Shown here one piece after another: positions 11,800-22,400 of a DNA stretch of 64,000 nt. How positions within the stretch are numbered: position 1 is the first letter of the stretch; every line of letters begins with the position of its first letter. A program made the position numbers and the translations under genes. Under the pieces are notes generated by a model. It was not told where the DNA came from. It was given only the letters and a program-made list of their open reading frames with translations, and did not search any database. The stretch is from Alopecurus myosuroides (lineage: Eukaryota; Streptophyta; Magnoliopsida; Poales; Poaceae): NCBI GenBank assembly GCA_028641055.1, contig CM054063.1, positions 42,355,304 to 42,419,303 of the forward strand, read 5' to 3'.

Positions 11800-11970
11800 C
11801 AGGGAGGTCAATATAGGAAAGATGACAAGCACTGGACATAGGACGAAGTGATTAAGCTAGCCAAGGGTGTTGAGAAATATGGCGCTGGGCAATGGAAAAA
11901 GATCGAGCTTCATTACTTCTCACTACCTGACGGAGAACCAGTCCGATCAAACGAAAATCTGAATGTATAT
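11800..11970 (+). pseudogene. SANT/MYB-like domain fragment
   Basis: Frame 1 reads KHWT, a stop, then DEVIKLAKGVEKYGAGQWKK followed by IELHYF. This matches the first two helices of a telomere-binding-type SANT/MYB domain (W-T..EV..L..GV.KYG.G.W..I...YF). The in-frame TAG after KHWT (about 11838) and the absence of the third helix make it a captured, broken fragment. An AG acceptor-like site lies upstream. The parent gene cannot be named. Confidence 0.6.
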
Positions 11971-12437
11971 ATAGAAGTCTACTCCAAAAAAAAAGTGATT
12001 ATTGGCAAATATGGAAGTTGTTTTATCTAGCAGATGAATAATAAAGTGGGTGTAGAACAAAACAAACGGTATCGCCATCACACAGCCCAGCCGTGGCTAC
12101 TGGGTGCATATATATATGCATACCAAATGCACGGTTGGACGTATGATGGCGAATCCGGATGTTTTGTATTTGAGAGATGAACTGACCGGGGTGTATGAAG
12201 CTGGGCTATATATAGGGTCCTCTGGCTCAAAAAGTGTTGAGCTAGGGTTTTGATCCAACGGTTAAGAAACACCTCATCCAACGGCTCACAGCAGCTCGAA
12301 AGAAACACACCGTAGCCCTGATCGAACGGCTCACAACAGCTCGAAAAAAACACACCCGGATCCAACGACTCACGAGCGCTTGAAAGAAACACACGATCCG
12401 TGTGATTCTATCTGATTGGTCCAAACGAAACCCTAAT
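11971..12437. repeat. Spacer with short tandem repeats (TCCAACGGCTCA type)
   Basis: After about 270 bp of unremarkable sequence, roughly four diverged copies of an about 40-bp unit occur between 12245 and 12395: GATCCAACGGYTCACARCAGCTCG followed by AAAGAAACACAC. No gene is seen. The unit may be regulatory sequence upstream of the gene at 12699. Confidence 0.6.
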
Positions 12438-12622
12438 TCCCATTTAGTCCCGGTTGGTTTCCCCAACCGGGACTAAAGGGATGATCCGTTTCCCAATGAA
12501 ACCCTAACCCATTCAGTCCCGGTTGGTGTCCCCAACCGGGACTAAAGGGATGATCCGTTTCCCAATGAAACCCTAACCCATTCAGTCCCGGTTGGTGTCC
12601 CCAACCGGGACTAAAGGGATCG
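12438..12622. repeat. Three tandem palindromes of about 70 bp
   Basis: AGTCCCGGTTGG...CCAACCGGGACT occurs three times, starting at 12445, 12515 and 12584. The copies are separated by AAAGGGATGATCCGTTTCCC and CAATGAAACCCTAA. Each copy can form a perfect 12-bp stem with a short loop. The motif equals the element's subterminal motif but sits directly upstream of the TATA box of the next gene, so the same protein could bind terminus and promoter (inference). Confidence 0.85.
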
Positions 12623-12636
12623 ATGTTTTCTTCTCG

Positions 12637-12645
12637 CTATATATA
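12637..12645 (+). promoter_or_regulatory. TATA box for the 12699 gene
   Basis: TATATATAT lies about 55-60 bp upstream of the ATG at 12699, in a GC-mixed context after the palindromic repeats. The spacing suits a short 5' leader. Confidence 0.55.
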
Positions 12646-12698
12646 TGTATGCATTGCCACACCATTGGCATAAACACATACAAACTCACCACTCTCTC

Positions 12699-13244
12699 AT
12701 GGCTTCTACCGTACCCACTCTAACATTCAACCAGGCCGAGGCACTTTCCGCCTCGAACTACCCCTGCCCGCCCGGCTACAACGTTCCCGCCGGTTGGATG
12801 CTGAGCGCCGGAGGAGTGCCGGTCCCTCCTCTTCCTCAAGGTGTGGCGCGTCGGGCGGCCATCACGAACCACTACTACCACGAGCTCACGCCGGAGCAGC
12901 GGAGGAATCCCAGTTGGCATCCCGATAACCAGCATACTTGGGATGCCTTCTTCATCAATCGGCGTGAGAGGGCGCTCGCCAGGTATGAGGAGGACGGTCA
13001 GCCTCCTGGGAACTTTCACGAGGCCGGTCGTCGGCTATGGTGGTCCGGCCGGACTCTACAGAGCGTCATGGACTACATCAGGGCCGGCGATATCCCCCGC
13101 CTGCGCTACCCTAAGGCCCGGTCCTGGAGTCGTGATCTTCCGAGGGAGTGCAGAGCACCGTCAGACGATAGTGACGACGACGGCGGCGGCGAATACGACG
13201 ACTACGAGTACATGTACTATAGGCCTAGGCAGGAGTATGACTAG
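12699..13244 (+). CDS. CACTA accessory protein of unknown function (181 aa, acidic tail)
   Basis: Single open frame starting MASTVPTL. An in-frame ATG 54 bp upstream lies almost at the TATA box, so I chose the downstream start. The protein has a Pro/Gly-rich N-terminus (YPCPPGYNVPAGW), a central basic tract with HYYHELTPEQRRNPSWHPD and RRLWWSGRTLQSVMDYI, and an acidic Asp/Glu/Tyr-rich C-terminus. Aromatic and Arg conservation patterns look protein-like, not random. I recognise no named domain. It is convergent with the AP2 gene 290 bp away and lies inside the transposon, so the two may be co-carried. Function unknown. Confidence 0.72.
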   Translation: MASTVPTLTFNQAEALSASNYPCPPGYNVPAGWMLSAGGVPVPPLPQGVARRAAITNHYYHELTPEQRRNPSWHPDNQHTWDAFFINRRERALARYEEDGQPPGNFHEAGRRLWWSGRTLQSVMDYIRAGDIPRLRYPKARSWSRDLPRECRAPSDDSDDDGGGEYDDYEYMYYRPRQEYD

Positions 13245-13532
13245 TAGATCGATGCACTTTTGCCATTATGTACTGCTTTGTTTATTTAGATCTATGCTCT
13301 CCGTTTAGATTTAGATCCAATCTTGCCATTATGTGTACCGTGCCTTGTTTATCTATTGAAATACATGTCCCCCTCTTTTTAACGTCTATCGAAATGCCAT
13401 TAGATCTGAATCCAACAAATCAGGAAAAACCACACGGAAAACAGAAAACAGACGAGCTAGAGGGCCACTGTTTGCCGGAATACAACAAATTATTTTATTA
13501 AACAGCCAACAGAAAACAGACGCGCTAGCGCG

Positions 13533-14135
13533 CTACTCTTCGTCCTCGTCGTCGTCGGTGACCTCCTCGTCGTCGGAGGAGGTGCATGATGGTATTTCCG
13601 AGATAGGCCCCCACCTCGGATCGTCGGAGGCCCAGACTTCGCCGGCATGGTCGGCCCGACGGAGCGCTTGCAGCGCCTTCGTCCTCGCCTCCCGAGCGGC
13701 ATCTAACTCGAGGTGGCGTTCGAGGCGCCGCTCCGCCCGCTCAGCCGCGCGGGTCTGCCATAGCTCCTCGTCGGCGCTCTCCTCACCCGGATTGTTCCGG
13801 TAGTACTCGCGGACCACGCGGTCGTCCCTGGCGTCGACTAGGCCCTGAAACGCGCGGTGCCTGAGGTGGCGGTGGTCGGCGGCAGTGACGATCTGCGGCG
13901 TCGGCGCCCTGGCCTCCGCTTCCCAGAGGGTGTGGCAGTCGCTAAAATTCATCAACGACCGCGGGCGGCCGAGGCGCCAGGCCGCCGCGTCCCAAGCGCG
14001 GGCGGCCTCCGAGGCCGTCGCAAAGGAGCCGAGGGGGATGCGGTCGTCCCCGAAGCGGATAGTCGCGGTGAACATTCCGTTCTGCCGCGATCGAACTCCG
14101 CGGAAACCGGTAGTGTTGTTCCTCCTCGGAGGCAT
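13533..14135 (-). CDS. Single AP2/ERF-domain protein carried by CACTA-1 (200 aa)
   Basis: The N-terminal frame contains TGFRGVRSRQNGMFTATIRF, then GSFATASEAARAWDAAAWRL and MNF. This is one AP2 domain at about residues 9-68 with the RGVR, beta-sheet, AARAWD helix and terminal NF hallmarks. The rest is a charged helical region rich in Arg/Glu/Ala and a strongly acidic tail (SSDDEEVTDDDEDEE), which resembles an activation domain. I chose MPPRRNN as start (purine-rich context, ACCATGC) over a Met 63 bp upstream, because TATAAAC lies between them at about 14173-14179. Known: AP2 proteins bind GC-rich motifs. Inferred: a transposon-encoded transcription factor. It reads intact with no stop or shift. 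Confidence 0.82.
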   Translation of the reverse strand: MPPRRNNTTGFRGVRSRQNGMFTATIRFGDDRIPLGSFATASEAARAWDAAAWRLGRPRSLMNFSDCHTLWEAEARAPTPQIVTAADHRHLRHRAFQGLVDARDDRVVREYYRNNPGEESADEELWQTRAAERAERRLERHLELDAAREARTKALQALRRADHAGEVWASDDPRWGPISEIPSCTSSDDEEVTDDDEDEE

Positions 14136-14171
14136 GGTGGTGGCACGACGGTGCGTGGAGTGGAGGTGCGG

Positions 14172-14180
14172 CAGTTTATA
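14172..14180 (-). promoter_or_regulatory. TATA box for the AP2 gene
   Basis: On the minus strand the sequence TTATAAAC lies about 38-45 bp upstream of the ATG at 14135. The transcript start would fall very close to that ATG. Confidence 0.5.
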
Positions 14181-14274
14181 ACGCGCATTCATGGCCACGC
14201 GTTACAACTCCCGCGCCACGCGGACAGACAATACCACCCATGCGCCACGCGGCAGACAATACAACCCTTGCTTA

Positions 14275-14544
14275 AAAAAAAAAGGGATTCGTCCCGGGTC
14301 GTGCCACGAACCGGGACCAATGCCCATGCGCGCGCCACGTGGCCTGTGGCTAGGGATTCGTCCCGGGTCGTGCCACGAACCGGGACCATTGGCTCCCCAT
14401 GAACCGGGACAGATGCCCCCAGGTGGTTTCTGCTGCCTCGGGCACACGAACCGGGACCAATGCATGGCACTTGTCCCGGTTTTTGGTGCAACCGGGACAG
14501 ATGCCCCCTGCCCCCCTGGACGAAAGGGGCTGTTTCCACTAGTG
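14275..14544. repeat. CACTA-1 right subterminal repeats and terminus
   Basis: Inverted pairs TTCGTCCCGGGTCGTGCC/CACGAACCGGGACCAATG occur at about 14286-14320 and 14355-14390. More GGGAC/GTCCC motifs follow to 14520, then the terminal inverted repeat CTGTTTCCACTAGTG at 14530-14544. The left subterminal region shares the core GTCCCGG motif. Confidence 0.88.
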
Positions 14545-14547
14545 AGG

Positions 14548-17500
14548 TCTAGGGTTTCCCCGGAGGGGGGCTACGGAGCTTATGGATCCCAACACAATCT
14601 AGGGAGTGCAATACCATGTTAGTATAGTTTTGTTGTATGCCTTTGATGGCAAATTTTGCACTTCGGGGTGCGGGCCGCTTCACCTGCATCCACTTCTCTC
14701 TCGTGAGTTTACACGCGCTTATAGGGTGAAACTCCCGTATCGGACGAAACATCGTGAATCTTCCGAAGAGTTGTGTTCTACCAATGTGTTTTGGGTTTCT
14801 ATGGACTACCCTAACACAACAAAGCAACTAGTTCCACATTGCTACCCCCTTTCGACGCCGTTACCGCGTGTTTCCGTATAAATTCGGTATTTCTACAGCT
14901 GGTCTCGGGTTTCACCGGAGGAGGGGCTACAGAGCGTCTGGATCCCAACACAAGCTAGGGGGTGCCATACCATGTTATTATAGGTATGTTGTGTGCTTTG
15001 TATGGCAAAGATTGCACTCCGGGGTGCGGGCCGCTTCACTGGCATCCACTTCTCTCTCGTAAGTTTACACACGCTTATAGGGTGAAACTCCCGTATCGGA
15101 CGAAACATCGTGAATCTTCCAAAGATTTGTGTTCTACCAATGTGTATTGGGTTGCTTTGTACTAACTTAACACAACCAAGAAACCAGTTCCACATTGTTA
15201 CCCCTTTTCGACGCCGTTACCGCGTGTTTCCGTATAAGTCCGGCATTTCTCCGGCGGGTCTAGGGTTTCACCGAAGGGGGGGCTTCGGAGCGTCTGGATC
15301 CCAACACAAGCTAGGGGGTGTATTGCGTAGCTATGTACTACCCTAACGCAACCAAGCAACTAGTTCCACATTTCTACCCCTTTTCGACGCTGTAACGGCG
15401 TGTTTCCTTATAAGTCCGGTATTTCTCCAGCGGGTCTAGGGTTTTACCGGAGGGGGGGGGGCTACGGAGCATCTGGATCCCAACACAAGCTAGGGGGTGA
15501 CATACCATGTTAGTATAGGTATGTTGTGTGCTTTGTATGGCAAAGATTTCACTCCCGGGTGCGGGCCGCTTCACCGGCATCCACTTCTCTCTCGTGAGTT
15601 TACACGCGCTTATAGGGTGAAACTCCCGTATAGGACGAAACATCGTGAATCTTCCGAAGAGTTGTGTTCTACCAATGTGTATTTGGTTGCTATGGACTAC
15701 CCTAAAACAACAAAGCAACTACTTCCACATTGCTACACCCTTTCGACGCCGTTACCGCGTGTTTCCATAAAAGTCCGATATTTCTCCATTGGGTCTAGGT
15801 TTCAGCGGAGGGGGGCTACGGAGCGTATGAATCCCAACAAAAGCTAGGGGGTGCCATACCATGTTATTATAGTTGTGTCGTGTGCTTTGGATGGCAAAGA
15901 TTGCACTTCGGGGTGCGGGCCGCTTCACCGGCATCCACTTCTCTCTCGTGAGTTTACACGCGCTTATAAGGTGAAACTCCCGTATCGGACGAAACATCGT
16001 GAATCTTCCGAAGATTTGTGTTCTACCAATGTGTATTGGGTTGCTATGTACTATCTTAACACAACCAAGAAACCAGTTCCACATTGCTACCCCCTTTCGA
16101 CGCCGTTACCGCGTGATTCCGTATAAGTCCGGTATTTCTCGGGCGGGTCTAGGGTTTCACCGAAGGGGGGGGCTTCGGAGCGTCTGGATCCCAACACAAG
16201 CTAGGGGGTGCCATACCATGTTAGTATAGTTGTGTTGTGTGCTTTGTATGAAAAGATTGCACTCCGGGGTGCGGGCCGCTTCACGGCATCCACTTCTCTC
16301 TCGTGAGTTTACACGCGCTTCTAGGGTGAAACTCCCGTATCGGACGAAACATCGTGATTCTTCCGAAGAGTTGTGTTCTACCAATGTGTATTGGGTTTCT
16401 ATAGACTATCCTAATACAACCAAGCAACTAGTTCCACATTGCTACCCCCTTTCGACGTCGTTACCGCGTGTTTCCGTATTAGTCCGGTACTTCTCCAGCG
16501 GGTCTAGGGTTTCACCGGAGGGGGGGGGGGCTATAGAGCGTCTGGATCCCAACACAAGCTAGGGGGTGCCATAACATGTTAGTATAGGTGTCTTGTGTGA
16601 TTTGGATGGCAAATATTGAACTCCGGGGTGCGGTCCGCTTCACCGGCATCCACTTCTCTCTCATGAGTTTACACGCGCTTATAGGGTGAAACTCCCGTAT
16701 CGGACGAAACATCGTGAATCTTCCGAAGAGTTGTGTTCTACCATTGTGTATTGTGTTTCTATGTACTACCCTAACACAAGCATGCAACTAGTTTTACGTT
16801 GCTACCCCTCTTCGACGCCGTTGCCGCGTGTTTCCGTATAAGTCCGCTATTTCTCCAACGGGTCTAGGGTTTCACCGGAGGGGGGCTATGGAGCGTATGG
16901 ATCCCAACACAATCTAGGGAGTGCCATACCATGTTAGTATAGTTGTGTTGTATGCTTTGGATGGCAAATATTGCACTTCGGGGTGCGGGCCGCTTCACCT
17001 GCATCCACTTCTCTCTCGTGAGTTTACACGTGCTTATAGGGTGAAACTCCCGTATACGACGAAACATCGTGAATCTTCCGAAGATTTGTTTTCTACCAAT
17101 GTGTATTGGGTTTCTATGTACTACCCTAACACAACTAAGCAACCAGTTCCACATTGCTACCCCCTTTCGACGCCGTTGCCGCGTGTTTCCGTATAAGTCC
17201 GGTATTTCTCCAGCGGGTCTAGGGTTTCACCGGAGGGGAGCTTCGGAGCGTCTGGATCCCAACACAAGCTAGGGGTTGCCATACCATGTTACTATAGTTG
17301 TGTTGTGTACTTTGGATGGAAAAGATTGCACTCCGGGGTGCGGGCCGCTTCACCGGCATCCACTTCTCTCTCATGAGTTTACACGCGCTTATAGGGTGAA
17401 ACTCCCGTATCAGACGAAACATCATGAATCTTCCAGAAAGTTGTGTGCTACCTATGTGTATTGGGATTATATGGACTATCCTAACAAAACCAAGCAACTA

Positions 17501-18858
17501 GTTTCACATTTCTACCCCCTTTCGACGATGTTACCGCGTGTTTCCGTATAAGTCCGGTATTTCTCCAGCGGGTCTAGGGTTTCATCGGAGGGGGGGGGCT
17601 ACGGAGCGTCTGGATCCCAACACAAGATAGAAGGTGCCATAACATGTTAGTTTAGTTGTGTTGTGTGCTTTGGTTTGAAAATATTGCACTCCGGGGTGCG
17701 GGCCGCTTCACCGACATGCACTTCTCTCTCTCGTGAGTTTACACGCGCTTATAAGGTGAAATTCCTGTATCGGACGAAACATCGTGAATCTTCTGAAGAG
17801 TTGTATGGTACCAATGTGTATTGCGTAGATATGAACTACCCTAACGCAACCAAGCAACTAGTTCCACATTGCTAACCCTTTTCGACGCCGTAACCGCGTG
17901 TTTCCGTATAAGTCCGGTATTTCTCCAGCGGGTCTAGGGTTTCACCGGAGGGGGGGGGGCCTACGGAGCGTCTGGATCCCAACACAAGCTAGGGGGTGAC
18001 ATAACATGTTAGTATCGGTGTGTTGTGTGATTTTAATGGCAAAGATTTCACTCCAGGGTGCGAGCCGCTTCACCGGCATCCACTTCTGTCTCGTGAGTTT
18101 ACACGCGCTTATAGGGTGAAACTCCCGTATCGGACTAAACATCGTGAATCTTCAGAAGAGTTGTGTGCTACCAATGTGTATTTGGTTTCTATGGACTACC
18201 CCTAACACAACCAAGAAACTAGTTGCACATTGCTACCCCCTTTCGACGCTGTTACCGCGTGTTTGCATAAAAGTCCGATATTTCTCCATCGGGTCTAGGT
18301 TTCACCGGAGGGGGGCTACGGAGCGTATGGATCCCAACAAAAGCTAGGGGGTGCCATACCGTGTTACTATAGTTGTTTCGTGTTCTTTGGATGGCACAGC
18401 TTGCACTCCGGGGTGCGGGCCGCTTCACCGGCATCCACTTCTCTCTCGTGAGTTTACACGCGCTTATAGGGTGAAACTCCCGTATCAGACGAATCATCGT
18501 GAATCTTCCGAAGAGTTGTGTGCTACCAATGTGTATTGGGTTGCTATGGACTACCCTAATACAACCAAGCAACTAGTTCCACATTGATACCCCCTTTCGA
18601 CGCCGTTACCGCGTGTTTCCCTATAAGTCCGGTATTTCTCCAGCGGGTCTAGGGTTTCACCGGAGGGGGGGGGGGCTATAGAGCGTCTGGATCCCAACAC
18701 AAGCTAGGGGGTGCCATACCATGTTAGTATCGTTGTGTTGTGTGCTTTGGATGGCAAATATTTCACTCCGGGGTGCGGGCCGCTTCACCGGCATCAACTT
18801 ATCTCTCGTGAGTTTACACGCGCTTATAGGGTGAAACTCCCGTATCGGACGAAACATC
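14548..18858. repeat. 355-bp satellite array, block 2 (about 12 units)
   Basis: This continues block 1 in the same orientation and phase after the AGG duplication. Anchors lie at 14687, 15043, 15578, 15932, 16287, 16647, 17002, 17357, about 17714, 18077, 18432 and 18792. The 535-bp spacing between 15043 and 15578 marks a truncated unit: at about 15319 the sequence jumps from AGCTAGGGGGTG straight to TATTGCGTAGC, with about 175 bp missing. The array stops inside a unit at 18858, where CACTA-2 begins. Confidence 0.95.
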
Positions 18859-19123
18859 CACAGGTGGAAACAGGGGTATTCGCACCGGTTTGTAAGGGAC
18901 TTTGGGCCGGATACAAATCCGGTGCTACGTATCCGGGACTAAAGCCCCCCCCCCCCCCCCCGTTTAGAACCGGTCTGTCACAAACCGGTGCTAAAGGCCT
19001 CCACGTGGGCGCCGAGGAGTGCGTGCAGGCGGAGGACCTTTAGAACCGGTTGGTAACACCAACCGGTCCTAATGATTTTTTCTTTTCTTTTTCCTTTTTC
19101 TTTTCAGGGTTTCCGATTCCGTA

Positions 19124-19144
19124 TTTAGGGTTTAGGGTTTAGGG
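19124..19144 (+). repeat. Interstitial plant telomere repeat (3 units)
   Basis: Three exact TTTAGGG units, embedded in a low-complexity stretch (about 19080-19310) built from TTTCCGATTCCGTG-like words that also occur inverted near 19230. Confidence 0.8.
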
Positions 19145-19434
19145 CGTGTTCCGTATTTTCAGGGTTTCCGTTTACGTGTTTCCGTTTACGTCTTTCCGAT
19201 TCCGTGTGTCCGTGTTTCGTTTTTTACGAACACGGAATCGGAAATACGTATCCGGAAACACCGATTCCGTGTTTGCGGTTAAGTGTTTCCGATTCTGTGT
19301 TTGCGGTTAAATGTTGATGCACCAAATAAAAGTACATATATATATATACATGTAACACGAAGTAATCGACCGAGCATCACATAATCTGAAGTTCGTTTCC
19401 AACAGTTGTTTACTTGCATAGAGAAGGGAGCAGG

Positions 19435-22400
19435 CTATTGGTTCATAGGATGGAAAAATTCTCCGCCTTCATCTATGACTTGCGTGAGGAGAAATCCTGC
19501 CAATTCCTCTGCAATTGCCTTGCAACGTTCGATTGGTTTGAGCATCGCCCGCTTTCGTGCCATCTTTAAAAGAAGTAGATGAAAACAATTAAGTTATGAA
19601 CAAAACTAAACAGAATTGATTGCAACATAAATAAAGTTGTGAAGATCCGGTTACGTACCTCTAGATTTCTGGAAGTACGGGATTTCTCGTTGATAATCCT
19701 GTGAATGAACTCGCAAACGTAGTATCCACAATAAGCAGTGCCCTGAGGTTGTTGCGGGACGTTCTATATACGAGAAACATAATTCAGTCAAATTAATAAT
19801 AGTCAAGAGAATGGTAATGGTATTGAAACCAGGGTACGTAGTACTACTTACTTTGTTAATCTGAAAGTGGACCTTGTCTGCCCATTAACCGGTTTCTTCC
19901 TTGATGAACATTTGCCAAAACCTGGCCGACAAAAGAAAAATGAATACAATAGTTAGTTATTACTTACTTGATAGCAGGAAATGAACGAAAAAGAGGCCGA
20001 TGAACGAAAGAGGCCGATATATATATACTTTTGAAGCATCTGACGCGCGCTCTTCCATGTGTCAGTGCCCCAGGTTAACGAGTCCCAGACTTCAAATTGT
20101 CCTTGATCGATTCTAATGATGAACAATATGAAGTGGGACCTCCGCATGTGTACACACGCAGTCATGCATACTCATCAATTACACTTAACATCAGGTAAGC
20201 AAAATGGAATGTCTACAAGACAGTAACACTCACTTGAATCCGTAGGGCCAAAGTATTTCTTTTTTGGTACTTTGTCGCTTCAAAAACCTTAGCAAATCAT
20301 CTAGTGTATCCTTGTTGAAATTTTCTATTGTGTTTTGATGATACGAATACGGGTCAATGAACCCAAAGTCCCAAATTCCTGCCAGCCTGCATTCACGGAT
20401 CTTCATTCTGCATAGTAGCATACAAAAAGAATGTCGTGAGTGATAATTATACGGGCAATGAACGCGAGCTTAACTAAATAATTAAATTACACAAATAAAT
20501 CACTTACAAACAGTAGCAGCTGAGGATAGACTTGTCGAGGGCACGTTGATTATACATCTGGAAGAAATCATCAAACCCCAGCTCCACACCATACTCTCTG
20601 AAGTAGTGTTGATCCTGAACTTGAGCCGTGATACAGTCTCTCTTTTGCCTTGCGGCCTCCAAGTACCAATCATGTAAATTCCGTAGTTGGGTTGTTAGAG
20701 CAGTAGGATTTTCGACCAGAGGGTGCTCGGGCTTGTATGTATATACCACATCAGCAATAGCGTAAACCCACGTCGCCCATGCGTGGACCGGACACTGAAG
20801 CCTGGTCAGATAACACCTTGAGCGGGGCAATTGACCGTGCTTCTTGTTGTCCGAGCTGGGGAACTCGTTTCCCGCATTTCGTCTGCTTCGCCTGCTTCAT
20901 CTCCTACGCCTGCTTCATCTGTGAGGTGTGCATCTTCTCGATGTACCGTTCATAGTCTGAAAGGGGCAGCGGTGGCGGCGGTGCAGGATAATATAAGTTG
21001 TCGATGGTACGCTCAATTTTCCACTTTGGGATGTCCTTTAGAGTTTCCTTCCAGACATCTGGATGGGGCTTCAGGGGAAACCGTGCGAACCATGCTTTGG
21101 TTTTCTTTTTCACGGCATCGGTTAGTTCCTCCGGAGTCATCAGGCATGGTAACTTCGGGGGAGTCTCGACTTTCTTGGGTTTCCTTTTTATCTTCTTGGG
21201 AGGAGTCCTGTTTCTTCTGAACTGCAGCTTCCGCTTTGCCCTACCCGTAGTGGGTGCATCCGTCGGCTCACGGGATTGCACGGGAGATGGACCCTCGGCA
21301 ACGGGCTCCCAATATTCGTTGTGGGGTGGACTTGGAGGTGCGTTGGGGGTGGACTTGGAGGTCATGCATTCTCTCTACGAAAGTGAAAAAACTATTAAAA
21401 ATAGGCTTACATGTGGTGCAACATTCAGTAATTGATGGAGGTGGTGCATTTGTACCTAGAGGAGTCGGTGGCCTTGGCGCCGCATTAGGAAACACAATGT
21501 GTTTCTTATTCCACAAGATGATACCAAGCTCCATTTCTCCCAATGTCTTCTCGCCTTCACCTCCAGGAATATGGAGCTCAATTAAATGGCATCCCGGCGT
21601 AATTATTGACAACCCGACACGAGCATGGGATGCTGGAATCTGACCACCATGGTAGGTTGCTCCAGGTTGATTCGGTAAAGCATAGCTTGATGCCACCCTG
21701 AAGGATATGTTCCCCATTGGCATATGTATCTCACAGTTTGTCTTCTCCGTGATATCATCCACGGGGTAGTCAGGCGCCGACGGTTCGACTGCACGACCGT
21801 CTTCTAGCTGCAGCTGCGTGGAATCCACGCTGCTTCTATGCTGAGATGGGACGACATCTGCTACAGGATTGTCTTCTATTTGCAGCTGATCTGGTGCAGG
21901 ACGATGTTCTACCTCCTCTTCAGTGTCAGGTACAGGGTGTCCCCCTTTCTTCAAGAGAAACGCCACCTTCTCTTCTAGTGTCGATATCCGTTCCACCGCC
22001 TTCTTCTTGCTTCTACCACGGCTTCTGTAAGTGCCAAGGTCCGCTGGAAACCCTTGGATCCACGGGGTAGTGGCTCCAAAGCCTCGTGTTCGTCCCCACT
22101 TTTCGGGGTTCCCGAGTGCCTTCGTAAGCTCGTCGTTCTCTCTATCGGGAACAAAAGTTCCTTTTCGAACAGCTTCTATTGCCTTCTCTATTTCTGATAC
22201 GACTTTTGTTATTTTTTCCGACCATGGTCCCTCCGCAACAATCCTCCCAGTCTCAGCGTGCAATGTTGCCCCATGCGCGAACAACCAGAACTTGGACCTA
22301 TCGGGCCAGTCATGTGTCTGTGGAATGATACCTCTTTTCAGAAGCGCATCTTCATAGCGTCGCCACCTAGGCAGGGCAGTCATGTAGCCACCTGACCCCA

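Larger units (their letters stand above)
5138..14544. mobile_element. CACTA-1: complete 9.4-kb CACTA (En/Spm) transposon
   Basis: It begins CACTAGTGGAAACAG and ends with the exact reverse complement, a 15-bp perfect terminal inverted repeat. It is flanked by the 3-bp target duplication AGG (5135-5137 and 14545-14547). Removing it and one AGG rejoins the satellite unit (CCAAC-AGG-TCTAGGG). Both ends carry many inverted CCCGGTT/AACCGGG subterminal motifs, typical of CACTA elements. Contents from left to right: a TnpA-like/Ulp1 gene (minus strand), a nested element with two hairpins, AT-rich and GC-rich minisatellites, a SANT fragment, internal palindromes, and two convergent genes including an AP2-domain gene. 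No TnpD transposase is present, so it is probably non-autonomous. Confidence 0.95.

Noticed and set aside
13857..14402. A 181-codon plus-strand frame opposite the AP2 gene
   Set aside because: Antisense shadow of a GC-rich gene; it continues into subterminal repeats and has no domain.
18945..18961. Poly-C run as a functional element
   Set aside because: Homopolymer runs of this kind (also near 52488) are common weak points in assembly; no other support.
21379..21420. A 36-nt GT-AG segment as an intron to repair the CACTA-2 frame
   Set aside because: Far shorter than plant introns; other stops exist anyway, so a frame lesion is the simpler reading.
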